Translations under genes and position numbers: made by a program | Shown here: positions 22,978 through 31,821 of the stretch, piece after piece | How the letters are laid out: each line of letters opens with the position of its first letter | Numbering within the stretch: the first letter of the stretch is position 1 | The notes under the pieces: generated by a model | Seen by the model: only the letters and a program-made list of their open reading frames with translations | Told to the model about the DNA's origin: nothing | Databases searched by the model: none | Origin: Xanthomonas arboricola pv. populi | Lineage (GTDB): Bacteria > Pseudomonadota > Gammaproteobacteria > Xanthomonadales > Xanthomonadaceae | Direction: 5' to 3' | Assembly (NCBI RefSeq): GCF_002939945.1 | Contig: NZ_MDEB01000008.1 | Span: 62,001 to 126,000, forward strand | DNA length: 64,000 nucleotides

Positions 22978-23427
22978 ATGGCACATCGACTGATGAAGAC
23001 CGCGCTGATTGGCGCACTCGCATTGGCAGCGCAGGGTGCGTTTGCGCAGGCCGCCGCCGACAAGCCGGCCAGGGCGCTGACCTCCCGCGAGGTCACCAGC
23101 ATGCTGACCGGCAAGGGATACACCAAGGTGCACGACGTCAAGTTCGAACATGGCGTGTGGACCGCCGACGCACGCAGCGGGGACGGCAAGGATGTGGATG
23201 TGCGTATCGATCCGGCGACTGGCCGCGTCTATGGCGACCAGACCACTTCCAAACTGAGCGAGGCCGATATCCGCGCCGCGCTGGCGACCGGCGGTTATTC
23301 CAATGTGCACGACCTCACGTTCGAAGACGGCTTGTGGAAAGCCGATGCCGAGCAACGCGGCGGGCAGAAGGTGGATCTGCATGTCGATCCGGAAGACGGG
23401 CACGTGGTGAGCGTGGATAACGATTAA
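22978..23427 (+). CDS. Secreted protein with two PepSY-like repeats
   Basis: A 149-residue periplasmic or secreted protein: signal peptide 1-23 (TALIGALALAAQGAFA), then two copies of a PepSY-type unit, each beginning with a helix (SREVTSMLTGKGYTKVHDV; SEADIRAALATGGYSNVHDL) and continuing F-E-x-G-x-W-x-A-D-A and a V-D-[VL]-x-[IV]-D-P strand. PepSY domains often act as peptidase propeptide-like inhibitors or signal modulators. AGGAG precedes ATG 22978. Monocistronic, between cellulase 3 and the convergent M28 peptidase. Confidence 0.82.
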   Translation: MAHRLMKTALIGALALAAQGAFAQAAADKPARALTSREVTSMLTGKGYTKVHDVKFEHGVWTADARSGDGKDVDVRIDPATGRVYGDQTTSKLSEADIRAALATGGYSNVHDLTFEDGLWKADAEQRGGQKVDLHVDPEDGHVVSVDND

Positions 23428-23586
23428 CCAAAGCACACCGGAGTCAGCGGAGTCCGACAGTGCCGCCGCGGTGATGGCAACGCATCGTCGGCAGCACCGA
23501 TGGAAGCATCGCGCAGCAGATCGACGCATTCCATCGACACGGATCGCGACCTCGTCGTCCACCGTCACGGCCAGGACGGACCCAAC

Positions 23587-23616
23587 GCAAAGGCCCTCCA
23601 ACAGGAGGGCCTTTGC
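23587..23616. terminator. Bidirectional terminator between PepSY and M28 genes
   Basis: A 13-bp perfect stem (GCAAAGGCCCTCC) with 4-nt loop; short A/T tracts inside both ends of the stem allow use on either strand. Confidence 0.65.
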
Positions 23617-23716
23617 ATTGGTCTCCAGGGACGGACGCCCCCGTTGCCCCTCACCTGCAGACCGCACCACGACGCCATGCATTGCTGCATGACATCGCGT
23701 GCGGTCCTGGCATCGG

Positions 23717-25513
23717 TCAACGCGCCGGAGCCGCCTTCTTACCCTGTGCAGCGGCGTCTTTCTCGGCTGCGGGCGCAGCTGCCGCATCGCCCGCAGCGGG
23801 CTTGCCGGCCATCATGCGATCGCGCGCAGCCTTGAACGGGTTGCCGGCATACCAGTTGGGCCAGCGCTGCCCAGCGGCCACTTCCTTGCCCACGCCGTAC
23901 ACCGCCTGCAGGTCTTCGATGGTGCCATCGAGTTTCCATGTGGCCGCATCGTATTCGTCGCCAGGGGCGTGATAGCGATTGCGCCCGTAGTCCTCTGCGG
24001 CCGCGCGCCCGGCCGCGGTGCCGCCCTCGCGCAGGTCTTCGCCGCCATCGGCATAGAGCGCCGGCACGCCGGCCTTGGCGAAGTTGAAGTGATCCGAGCG
24101 GAAATACGAGCCGCTTTGCGGCGTGGCTTCGGCATGCAGGGTGCGGCCCTGCATCGCGGCGATCGGCTTGAGGATGTCTTCCAGCTCCGAACTGCCCATG
24201 CCCACCACGGTGACATCGCGTGCGCGCCCGGCTACCGACATCGCATCCAGGTTGATCACCGCCGCAATCTTGTCCAGCGGAAAACTTGGGTTGGCCACGT
24301 AGTACTTGGAACCGAGCAGGCCGGACTCTTCCAGCGTCACCGCCACGAACACCACCGAACGCGCCGGCTTTGGATCCTGATGCGCAAAGGTATCGGCAAT
24401 CTCGAGAATGCCGGCCACGCCAGTGGCGTTGTCCACCGCGCCGTTGTAGATGTTGTCGCCGCTCTCGCCCGGGTGTTTGCCCAGGTGATCCCAGTGCGCC
24501 ATGTACAGCACCGCCTCGTCTGCGTGCGTGGTCCCGGGCAGCACGCCGACCACATTGCGCGAGGATTTCTCCGCGATCGTGCTCTTCAGATCCACCGACC
24601 AGCTGGCCTTCAACGGCACCGGCTTGAAGCCGCGCTTGCTGGCGTCCTTGTAGGCCTGCCCCAGATCCAGCCCGGCATTGGCGAACAACTGCCTGGCGGT
24701 CTCGGCGCTGATCCAGCCCTGCACCGGCAGGCGCGGATCGGGATCGTCCTTGGCCGGCAGGTCGTATTGCGGGCCGGCCCAGGAGTTCTTCACCACATCC
24801 CAGCCGTAGCTGGCGCCCGGGGTGTCGTGCACGATCAGCGCAGCGGCCGCGCCCTTGCGCGCGGCCTCTTCGAACTTGTAGGTCCAGCGCCCGTAATAGG
24901 TCATGCGCTTGCCGTCGAACAGCTTGGCGTCGCCGCTGTGAAAGCCCGGGTCGTTGACGAACATCACCACCGTCTTGCCCTTCCAGTCCTGGCCGGCGTA
25001 ATCGTTCCACTGCTGTTCGGGCGCATCCACGCCGTAACCGACGAACACCAGCTCGCTGTTGTCCAGCTTGACCTCGGCCTGACCGGTGCGCGTGCCGACC
25101 ACGATGTCGGTGCCGAAGGCCAGGGTGCGGGTCTGCTCGCCGCTGCGCAGGGCCGGCGCGGTAGCCGCATCGGCAGTGGTCTCCACCATCGGCACGTCCT
25201 GGAACCAGCTGTCGCCATTGCCCGGCTGCAGGCCGATGCGCTGCATCTGATCGCGGATGTAGGTGACGGTCTTCTCTTCGCCGGGAGTCCCGGGGCCGCG
25301 CCCTTCGAAGTCGTCCGAGGCCAGCGTCTTGACCAGCTCGGCAAAGTCGCCGGGCGTCAGCTCCGGTGAGAAGGCGTGGCGGCTGACCGGCGCGCTGGGC
25401 GCGCTATCGACCGGCGCCTGCGCGGCGGGCGCGCTCGGCGCATCGGCGGGTTCGCGCTTGCAGCCGGCCAGGGCCAGCGTCGCGGCCAGGCACAACAGGA
25501 TCTTGCGGGGCAT
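23717..25513 (-). CDS. M28-family zinc aminopeptidase/peptidase, lipoprotein
   Basis: A 598-residue metallopeptidase with lipoprotein signal (LLCLAATLALAGC). Residues 55-300 contain the PA-like insertion (LVFVGYGVDAP). The M28 zinc site follows: His-Asp in YMAHWDHLGKH, Asp in NGAVDNATG, Glu-Glu in VTLEESGLLGSKYY, Asp in VINLDAMSV, His in SYFRSDHFNFAKAG. The C-terminal 40 residues are Ala/Lys-rich and disordered. GAGGAG precedes the ATG. Likely cleaves peptides in the periplasm. Convergent with the PepSY gene. Confidence 0.93.
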   Translation of the reverse strand: MPRKILLCLAATLALAGCKREPADAPSAPAAQAPVDSAPSAPVSRHAFSPELTPGDFAELVKTLASDDFEGRGPGTPGEEKTVTYIRDQMQRIGLQPGNGDSWFQDVPMVETTADAATAPALRSGEQTRTLAFGTDIVVGTRTGQAEVKLDNSELVFVGYGVDAPEQQWNDYAGQDWKGKTVVMFVNDPGFHSGDAKLFDGKRMTYYGRWTYKFEEAARKGAAAALIVHDTPGASYGWDVVKNSWAGPQYDLPAKDDPDPRLPVQGWISAETARQLFANAGLDLGQAYKDASKRGFKPVPLKASWSVDLKSTIAEKSSRNVVGVLPGTTHADEAVLYMAHWDHLGKHPGESGDNIYNGAVDNATGVAGILEIADTFAHQDPKPARSVVFVAVTLEESGLLGSKYYVANPSFPLDKIAAVINLDAMSVAGRARDVTVVGMGSSELEDILKPIAAMQGRTLHAEATPQSGSYFRSDHFNFAKAGVPALYADGGEDLREGGTAAGRAAAEDYGRNRYHAPGDEYDAATWKLDGTIEDLQAVYGVGKEVAAGQRWPNWYAGNPFKAARDRMMAGKPAAGDAAAAPAAEKDAAAQGKKAAPAR

Positions 25514-25573
25514 CGGGACTCCTCGTGCGGCGAAGGTCCCCCGATTCTAGGCGCTGGCCCCGTGGTGAGCGCG

Positions 25574-26230
25574 TCAGTCCTTGGGCGCCACGTCGCTGTC
25601 GAAGCTGCGCGCGGTGGCGCCGGTGACCGCACCGATCTTCGCCGTGCGGTGCACGTACAGGCTGACCTCGCGCTCGAACTCCAGCGGGCCATCGACCACC
25701 GCATCCGGGCCGATCACCACGCGCGGCTTGCGCGCAGGCTTGAACGAAAGACTGAAGTTCGGTTTGGCGACCGCGATCCCGCCATGCACATGCGAACGCA
25801 CCCCGACGGTAATGTCGCCGTTGACGGTCTCGATGCCCTCGCCCAGCTCGGTTTCCACCAGGCCGATACTGCCGTTGACCGTTTCCACGCCGCCGCTGAT
25901 GCGGCTGCCGCGCTCCACCAGCACGCTGCCGTTGACCGTCTCCAGCCCGCCGGACACCACGACCTTCTGGCCCAGCGTGATCGCGCCATTGACCGTGGAG
26001 ACATCCCCGGTGCGGGCCTTGTCGCCGATCTGGATCTTGCCGTTGACCGTTTCCACGCTCCGGGTCTGCGCGCCGGCGCCGACCTCGATGGAACCGTTGA
26101 CGGTGTCCAGCCCGCCATAGACCTTGCCGGCCTCGGCGCTGATGCGGCCATTGACCTTGCTGATGTCCTCGTCGGCCCAGGCGCTTGCGCAGACCAGGGA
26201 CAGTGCCAGAAGAAGATGCTGGGGCTTCAT
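25574..26230 (-). CDS. Secreted VNG-repeat protein (predicted beta-solenoid), unknown function
   Basis: A 218-residue exported protein (signal peptide 1-19, LLLALSLVCASAWA). The body is made of seven units of about 20 residues, each carrying a [KDES]-[TV]-x-V-N-G or TVNG core: SKVNG, LDTVNG, VETVNG, VSTVNG, LETVNG, VETVNG, IETVNG, then a Gly-rich tail with HVHGGIAV and VVIGPDAVVDGPLEFE. Such regular strand-turn repeats resemble polymer-forming cytoskeletal (bactofilin-like) or beta-helix proteins. I do not recognise a function. It is divergent from the envC-like gene; ATG 26230 gives the signal peptide. Confidence 0.75.
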   Translation of the reverse strand: MKPQHLLLALSLVCASAWADEDISKVNGRISAEAGKVYGGLDTVNGSIEVGAGAQTRSVETVNGKIQIGDKARTGDVSTVNGAITLGQKVVVSGGLETVNGSVLVERGSRISGGVETVNGSIGLVETELGEGIETVNGDITVGVRSHVHGGIAVAKPNFSLSFKPARKPRVVIGPDAVVDGPLEFEREVSLYVHRTAKIGAVTGATARSFDSDVAPKD

Positions 26231-26289
26231 GCTGAACCTTGCGCGGCGGCGGCGGTCTTGGGCGTGGCGGCGATCACACCATGCTTGGC

Positions 26290-26295
26290 TACAAT
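26290..26295 (+). promoter_or_regulatory. Candidate -10 element for the envC-like gene
   Basis: TACAAT at 26290-26295 lies 33 bp before the proposed TTG start at 26328. No good -35 hexamer is visible at 17 bp. If used, transcription starts near 26302 and rules out the upstream ATG codons at 26124 and 26229. Confidence 0.35.
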
Positions 26296-26327
26296 CGCGC
26301 ACCTGCCTGAAGTCACTGGACCTTTCG

Positions 26328-27626
26328 TTGCCCCTGTCGCCCGCCCCGCGATCGTGCCTGCCGTCTGCCCCCGCCACCGGCCGTTCCCGCGCGTGGCTGG
26401 CGGCGACCGTGCTGGCCTGCGCGCTGCTGGGCAGCACCGGGGCCGGTGCGCAAAGCCAGCGCGAGACCGAGCGCAAACTGCAGCAGCTGCGCGACGAACT
26501 CAAGACCATCAGCGCCGACCGCCGCGCACTGGAAGGCAAGCGCGGCAACGCCGCCCAGCAACTGCGCCAGGCCGATGAGAAGGTGGCCAGGACCTCGCGT
26601 GCGTTGAGCGAGACCGAATCGGCCATGCGCGAGCAGGAACAGCATCTGGGCAAGCTGCAGCAGGACCGTGCGCAGCTGCAGCGCGGCCTGCAGAACCAGC
26701 GCGTGCAGCTGGCCGCGTTATTGCGCGCCGCCGACCAGGTCGGCCGCAACGCGCCGTTGAAGGTGCTGTTGTCGCAGGACACCGTGGGCGATGCCACGCG
26801 CATGCTGGCCGATCACCGCTATGTGCAGAACGCACGTGCGCAGCGCATCCAGGCGTTGACCACGCAGCTGGATGCCTTGACCAAGGTGGAGCAGGACATC
26901 GCCAGCCGGCGCCAGGCACTGGATGCTGCGCGTGCGCAGCAAAAGGCGCAGGCCGCGTTGCTGCAGAAGGATCGCTCGCAGCAGGCGGCAACCGTCGCAC
27001 AGCTGGACGACCGCTACAAACAGCGCGCCGAACGCGAGAAAGCCCTGGGCCAGGACGCCAGGTCGCTGGAGCAGCTGCTCGCCAATCTGCGCGCGGCAGC
27101 AGCCAAGGCCGAAGCCGAACGGCGCGCGGCAGCCAAACGCGCCGCCGCCGAAGCCGCCGCGCAGGCAAAACGCGGCAAGACCGAGCGCCCCGAGCGTCCC
27201 GGCAAGACCCCGCCCAAGGTCATCGCCAGCGCACCGGCACCCAAGGTCGGTGGCCTGAGCTGGCCGGTGTCGGGCAACCTGCTGGCGCGCTTCAACGCCC
27301 CCTTGCCGGACGGCCACACCAGCAAGGGCGTGCTGATCGGCGCGCCCAAGGGCAGCACCGTCACCGCGGTGGCCGATGGTACGGTGGTGTTCTCCGACTG
27401 GATGACCGGCTACGGCATGATCCTGATCGTGGACCACGGCAACGGCTACATGAGCCTGTACGCGCACAACGACACGCTGTTGCGCGATGCCGGCGCGTCG
27501 ATCAAGCGCGGCGAAGCGGTGGCCAAGGTCGGCAGCTCGGGCGGGCAGGGCGTGCCGGCGCTGTACTTCGAACTGCGGCGCAACGGGCAGCCGGTGGATC
27601 CGTCGAGCTGGTTGCAGCGCCGCTGA
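26328..27626 (+). CDS. EnvC-like murein hydrolase activator (coiled coil plus LytM/M23)
   Basis: About 432 residues. Signal peptide (AWLAATVLACALLGSTGAGA), then a long coiled coil (about 45-285, rich in Gln, Arg, Leu: KLQQLRDELKTISADRRALE) and a C-terminal M23/LytM domain (SWPVSGNLLARFNAPLPDGH; GYGMILIVDHGNGYMSLYAHN; GQGVPALYFELRRNGQPVDP). The zinc-site pattern looks degenerate (HTSKGV instead of HxGxD; YAHN instead of HxH), as in EnvC, which activates amidases rather than cutting peptidoglycan. No ATG fits the signal peptide; TTG 26328 is the best start, with 26229 ATG the alternative. Followed by the ctp gene after 141 bp. Confidence 0.82.
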   Translation: MPLSPAPRSCLPSAPATGRSRAWLAATVLACALLGSTGAGAQSQRETERKLQQLRDELKTISADRRALEGKRGNAAQQLRQADEKVARTSRALSETESAMREQEQHLGKLQQDRAQLQRGLQNQRVQLAALLRAADQVGRNAPLKVLLSQDTVGDATRMLADHRYVQNARAQRIQALTTQLDALTKVEQDIASRRQALDAARAQQKAQAALLQKDRSQQAATVAQLDDRYKQRAEREKALGQDARSLEQLLANLRAAAAKAEAERRAAAKRAAAEAAAQAKRGKTERPERPGKTPPKVIASAPAPKVGGLSWPVSGNLLARFNAPLPDGHTSKGVLIGAPKGSTVTAVADGTVVFSDWMTGYGMILIVDHGNGYMSLYAHNDTLLRDAGASIKRGEAVAKVGSSGGQGVPALYFELRRNGQPVDPSSWLQRR

Positions 27627-27767
27627 GTGCGGCGCACGCCGCACGCGCGCCGGTGCATGACCGTCGCCATACCCGGCCGTGCCAAGTCAACGCGGATTTA
27701 CCGCGGGTTCGCGCATAATCCAAACCGCTCCGTTGCGGGGCGTCTTATCTCTTTGTCGGAGTGCTTC

Positions 27768-29297
27768 ATGCGCGTAGCCGTCCTGTCCGTTGCCCTGTCG
27801 CTGGCGTTGTTCGCCTCACCCGGTTGGGCGCAGAAAGCCAGTCCCGCCGCCGCCCAGGCCACTGCGGACGATCCGGAAGCCAACGAAGCCGCCGTGTCCA
27901 AGGTGCCGCTGGATGAGATCCGCCGCTTCGTGGCGGTGTACAACGCGGTCAAGCAGGCCTACGTCGACCCGGTCGAGGACAAGAAGCTGATGCACGCGGC
28001 GGTGCGCGGCCTGCTCTCGGACCTGGACCCGCACAGCACCTATTTCGACAAGGAAGATGCCGAAGCCTTCGACGAGCAGGCTACCGGCGCCTATGACGGC
28101 ATCGGCGTGGAATTGCTGCAGCAGCAGGACAACACGCTCAAGGTGATCGCGCCGATCGACGACACCCCGGCCGCGCGCGCCGGCATCCGCGCCGGCGACG
28201 TCATCGTGGCCATCGACGGCAAGCCGATCGACGCCAGCAAGGCGATGGAACCGCTGCGCGGCGAATCCGGCAGCAAGGTCGTGCTGACCATCGTGCGCGA
28301 CAAGGCGCCCAAGCCGTTCGACGTGTCCCTGCAGCGCGAGACCATCCGTGTGGCCAGCGTGCGCAGCAAGCTGCTGGAACCGGGTTATGGCTACATCCGC
28401 ATCAGCACCTTCCAGGCCGACACCGGTGCCGACTTCCAGAAGAACCTCAAGCAGCTACAGGCCGGCGGCAAGTTGCGGGGCCTGGTGCTGGATCTGCGCA
28501 GCAACCCGGGCGGCCTGCTGACCTCGGCGGTGCAGGTGGCCGACGACCTGCTCGACAAGGGCAACATCGTCAGCACGCGCGGGCGCATCTCCATCAGCGA
28601 TGCCAAGTTCGATGCCACCCCGGGCGATCTGCTCGGCGGCGCACCGGTGGTGGTGCTGGTGGACGCCGGCTCGGCCAGCGCCTCGGAAGTGCTGGCCGGT
28701 GCGCTGCGCGACAACCAGCGTGCGCGCATCATCGGCAGCCGCACCTTCGGCAAGGGCTCGGTGCAGACCGTGCTGCCGCTGGACAACGGCGACTCGGTCA
28801 AGCTGACCACCGCGCGCTATTACACGCCCAGCGGCAAGTCGATCCAGGCCAGCGGCATCGTGCCGGAAGTGCTGCTCACCCCGGAACCGCAACCGGGCGA
28901 CGCCGACGTACCGGCCAGCCTGGCCGACTTCAGCGAAGCCACGCTGCCGGGACATCTGCGTGGCGATGCCGAAGGCGAGGAGGGCTACAGCGCCGGCGAC
29001 GTCTTGCCGGGCGATGGCCCGATCGCCTCCGCGCTGGCCGAGCTCAAGCAGCCCGGCTCGGCGGCCAAGGCGCAAGCCGCGCTCAGGGCCAAGGCGCAGG
29101 CAGCGCAGAAGGCCAAGGCCGCCAAGACCGCGGCCGAGCCCAAGCCGGCTGCCGCGCGCCCGGCAGCGGCCGACAAGCCCAAGCCTGCCGACACGCCGGG
29201 CGAACCGGCTGAAAAGGCCAAGCCGGCCAAGCCGGCCGAGCCGACCCAACCGGCTGCGCCTGCGGACAAGCCCAAATCGGCCGAACCGGTCAAGTAA
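27768..29297 (+). CDS. S41 C-terminal processing protease (CtpA type)
   Basis: A 509-residue secreted serine protease. Signal peptide 1-21 (LSLALFASPGWA), N-terminal helical region, PDZ domain (about 105-190, YDGIGVELLQQ, AGIRAGDVIVAIDGKP), protease core with LRSNPGGLL, the Ser in GSASASEV (302-306) and Lys329 in RTFGKGSVQ, then YYTPSGKSIQ. After residue 440 a long Ala/Lys/Pro-rich tail follows. CGGAG precedes ATG 27768; CATAAT at 27713-27718 is a possible own -10. Pairing with an EnvC-like gene is common in proteobacteria and suggests control of murein hydrolases in cell division. Confidence 0.92.
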   Translation: MRVAVLSVALSLALFASPGWAQKASPAAAQATADDPEANEAAVSKVPLDEIRRFVAVYNAVKQAYVDPVEDKKLMHAAVRGLLSDLDPHSTYFDKEDAEAFDEQATGAYDGIGVELLQQQDNTLKVIAPIDDTPAARAGIRAGDVIVAIDGKPIDASKAMEPLRGESGSKVVLTIVRDKAPKPFDVSLQRETIRVASVRSKLLEPGYGYIRISTFQADTGADFQKNLKQLQAGGKLRGLVLDLRSNPGGLLTSAVQVADDLLDKGNIVSTRGRISISDAKFDATPGDLLGGAPVVVLVDAGSASASEVLAGALRDNQRARIIGSRTFGKGSVQTVLPLDNGDSVKLTTARYYTPSGKSIQASGIVPEVLLTPEPQPGDADVPASLADFSEATLPGHLRGDAEGEEGYSAGDVLPGDGPIASALAELKQPGSAAKAQAALRAKAQAAQKAKAAKTAAEPKPAAARPAAADKPKPADTPGEPAEKAKPAKPAEPTQPAAPADKPKSAEPVK

Positions 29298-29307
29298 TCC
29301 GGCCACG

Positions 29308-29334
29308 GCGCAGCGGGTACATCACCCGCTGCGC
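29308..29334. terminator. Hairpin after ctp gene
   Basis: A perfect 11-bp stem (GCGCAGCGGGT) with 5-nt loop beginning 11 bp after the stop. No T-run. The convergent dehydrogenase gene ends 190 bp away; that gap also carries a half copy of the GTAGGAGCG repeat at about 29460-29490. Confidence 0.5.
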
Positions 29335-29521
29335 GCTGGGCGCGATCGATGTGCGCTGGCACCGCAACGCATCCGCACGCCTCCCTCGATAATCCCTTTG
29401 CCACAGCGCTTGCCGGGTTTGACGTCCGCAATCAGCCCCGCCACAGCGCAGACGCTTGTGTAGGAGCGACCCTGGTCGCGAGAAGCGTTCCCGAACCCGC
29501 GATCACCACGTCAACCACGCG

Positions 29522-30508
29522 CTATCGCGCGATCGCCAACGCCTCGGGATTGACCAGATTGCGCGGCGCACCGGCGGCAAAGGCCAGCACGTTGTCGAAC
29601 GCCGCTTCGAAGTACAGCGCGTAGCTGTCGCTTTCCACGTAGCCCAGATGCGGCGTCGCCAGCACGCGCGGATGCTGCAACAACGGATCGCGCGCATCCA
29701 GCACCGGTTCGCGCTCGAACACATCCACCGCCGCCTGTGCCGGCCGGCCCGCATCCAGCGCGGCCAACAATGCGCCGGGTGCGATCAGCTCGGCGCGGCT
29801 GGTGTTGACCAGCAACGCATCCGGGCGCATCCGCGCCAGATCCTGCGCACTGACCTGGTGGCGGGTCTGCGCCGTCAGCCGCCGATGCAACGACAGCACA
29901 TCGCTGCGTTCGAACAACTCCTCGCGGCTGCCGGCGATATCGACGCCATCGCGCGCGGCCTGTGCGCACGAGGCGTCGCCGCCCCAGACCAGCACCTGCA
30001 TGCCGAACGCGCGCCCGAAACCGGCCACGCGCTGGCCGATCCGCCCATAACTCCAGATGCCCAGCGTGCGCCCGTGCAACACTCGCCCCAGGCCGGGATC
30101 GCCCAGCGCCTGCCAGCGACCCTGATGCAGCGCGCGCTGGTACTCGCCCAGGCGCCGGCTGGCCGACAGGATCAGCGCCCAGGTCAGTTCGGCCGGCGCC
30201 ACCGGCGAACCGACGCCCTCAGCCACCGCTACCCCGAACTCGGTGCACGCGGCCACATCCACGTGCGCGCCGACCCGGCCGGTCTGGCTGATCAACTTCA
30301 GGCGCGGCAGTCGCCGCAACAGCGTGGCGTCCACGCGGGTGCGTTCGCGGATCAACACCAGCGCATCGGCTTCGACCAGCCGCTCGGCCCATTCGTTGGG
30401 ATCGGTGGCCAGCGCGCCCAGCACCTGCACATCGTGGCCGTGCAGGCGCTGCAGGCAGGGCAGGTGACGCACCGCGCCCTGGTAATCGTCGGGCACCAGG
30501 ATGCGCAT
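29522..30508 (-). CDS. D-2-hydroxyacid dehydrogenase family protein
   Basis: A 328-residue NAD-dependent dehydrogenase of the phosphoglycerate dehydrogenase fold. Catalytic Arg in SQTGRVGAH / NTSRAELI region, Glu in VFEREPV, His in TPHLGYVE; dinucleotide motif GRTLGIWSYGRIGQRVAGFG, with Ser replacing the more common Gly before YGRIG. ATG 30508 overlaps the stop of the DUF1820 gene by one base (TGATG), so the two are translationally coupled. Substrate unknown. Confidence 0.88.
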   Translation of the reverse strand: MRILVPDDYQGAVRHLPCLQRLHGHDVQVLGALATDPNEWAERLVEADALVLIRERTRVDATLLRRLPRLKLISQTGRVGAHVDVAACTEFGVAVAEGVGSPVAPAELTWALILSASRRLGEYQRALHQGRWQALGDPGLGRVLHGRTLGIWSYGRIGQRVAGFGRAFGMQVLVWGGDASCAQAARDGVDIAGSREELFERSDVLSLHRRLTAQTRHQVSAQDLARMRPDALLVNTSRAELIAPGALLAALDAGRPAQAAVDVFEREPVLDARDPLLQHPRVLATPHLGYVESDSYALYFEAAFDNVLAFAAGAPRNLVNPEALAIAR

Positions 30509-30828
30509 CAGCGCGGCTTGGTCGGCAACGGGAACGGCGTGACCACCTTGTCGCCGGTGGTGGCGTCGCGGATCACCGACTGGCCCTTCTTCTCGACTTC
30601 TTCGATGCGCACGATGCTCTGCATCGGCAGGTGCAGCGTCTTGGTGTTGCCGAACTCTTCGCGCAGGCGCTCTTCGGTGGGATCGACCACCAGCCCGTCG
30701 TGCACGTCGAACACCAACTCGCCGATCTGGTTGAAGCCCCACAGATGGCTACCGGTGACCTGGCGGGCGTAGAGCTCGTACACCTTGCCGTGATTGAGGA
30801 AGGTGACTTTGTACAGTGGCTTGGACAT
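30508..30828 (-). CDS. DUF1820 family protein
   Basis: A 106-residue conserved gammaproteobacterial protein (YKVTFLNHGKVYELYARQV; GSHLWGFNQIGELVF; VDPTEERLREEFGN; MQSIVRIEEVEKKG). No signal peptide or membrane segment; probably cytoplasmic. Function not established. First gene of a two-gene unit with the 2-hydroxyacid dehydrogenase. Confidence 0.85.
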   Translation of the reverse strand: MSKPLYKVTFLNHGKVYELYARQVTGSHLWGFNQIGELVFDVHDGLVVDPTEERLREEFGNTKTLHLPMQSIVRIEEVEKKGQSVIRDATTGDKVVTPFPLPTKPR

Positions 30829-30911
30829 GCGGCGATTATAGGCGCGCCACCGTACAGCGACGCAGCGCGCGGCCAGCGCAACACTGCGCCCCTTGCACGA
30901 TTCGCGCCGCG

Positions 30912-31604
30912 CTAGAAGCCGTGGCGCTTGCGCAGCCGCCGCGCGATCGCCGCGCGCACGTACAACCCATAGACGATGCCGAACACGAACCCGGCGATAT
31001 GCGCCGACCACGCCACCATGCCGAAGGCCGGGCCGATGTAGGCGAACACCACCTGCAGCAGCGCCCAGGCGCCGATCAGCAACGGTGCCGGCACCCGGAT
31101 GAATTCCAGAAACACCCCCAGCGGCAGCACCACGCCCAGCTTGGCGCCGGGAAACAGCGCCAGATAGGTGCCGATCAACGCCGACACCGCACCCGAGGCG
31201 CCGATGATCACCCGGTCCGGCGTGCCGATCGCGAAGATTGCCGCCAGATTGGAGGCCGCGCCGCCGACCAGGAACAGCAACAGCAGGCGCCACGGCCCGA
31301 GAATGCGCTCGGCCGGCAGCCCGAAGATCAGCAGGAACACCAGGTTGCCGAGCAGGTGCGACCAGTCCGCATGCAGGAACAGCGCGGTGAACAGCCGCAG
31401 CACGCTGCCGTCGCGCAGCGTCGCCCACCAGTCGCCCAGGTTGGACACGCCGCTGGACAGCGCGCCCCAGTCCAGCCACAGGGTATTGCGCGCCTCGCCG
31501 GGCCGGCTGATCGACCATAGATAGGCCAGCCAGACGGTTGCGAACAGCAACGGCACTGCCCAGCGCGGGGTGGGTTTCTTGCGGGAGGGGAGAGAGACGA
31601 ACAT
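30912..31604 (-). CDS. Rhomboid-family intramembrane serine protease
   Basis: A 230-residue protein with six predicted membrane helices. Catalytic Ser137 in IIGASGAVSALIG and His202 in WSAHIAGFVFG; oxyanion/helix-1 loop LFLHADWSHLLGNLVFL. This is the standard bacterial rhomboid core without a soluble domain; it cleaves membrane-protein substrates within the bilayer. Located upstream (leftward) of the DUF1820 gene with an 83-bp gap; it faces the fadL promoter. Confidence 0.92.
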   Translation of the reverse strand: MFVSLPSRKKPTPRWAVPLLFATVWLAYLWSISRPGEARNTLWLDWGALSSGVSNLGDWWATLRDGSVLRLFTALFLHADWSHLLGNLVFLLIFGLPAERILGPWRLLLLFLVGGAASNLAAIFAIGTPDRVIIGASGAVSALIGTYLALFPGAKLGVVLPLGVFLEFIRVPAPLLIGAWALLQVVFAYIGPAFGMVAWSAHIAGFVFGIVYGLYVRAAIARRLRKRHGF

Positions 31605-31680
31605 CGGAGTGGCACTCTAGCGGGTTCACGCTCCTGAACCCATCCCTAACCTGTCCAACCGGTCAGACCACGTTTCGTTA

Positions 31681-31708
31681 TTGTTCGGTTAATTGGGGTG
31701 GGTATACT
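31681..31708 (+). promoter_or_regulatory. Candidate sigma-70 promoter of the fadL-like gene
   Basis: TTGTTC (31681-31686), 16-bp spacer, TATACT (31703-31708). Transcription would begin near 31715 and give a leader of about 107 nt that contains a G9 tract. Confidence 0.55.
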
Positions 31709-31727
31709 GCGTACGGCGTCGTATGTC

Positions 31728-31736
31728 GGGGGGGGG
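31728..31736 (+). repeat. G9 homopolymer tract in the fadL leader
   Basis: Nine consecutive G between the predicted -10 element and the start codon, about 15-20 nt into the expected transcript. Tracts like this can vary in length by slipped-strand mispairing. Confidence 0.7.
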
Positions 31737-31821
31737 TCTCCGGCGCGCTCCAGCAGCCACTTGGCGCTGGGCGCGGGCGCTGTACCGACCACTACAGTCT
31801 TTATCCGGAGAGCACCATCTT

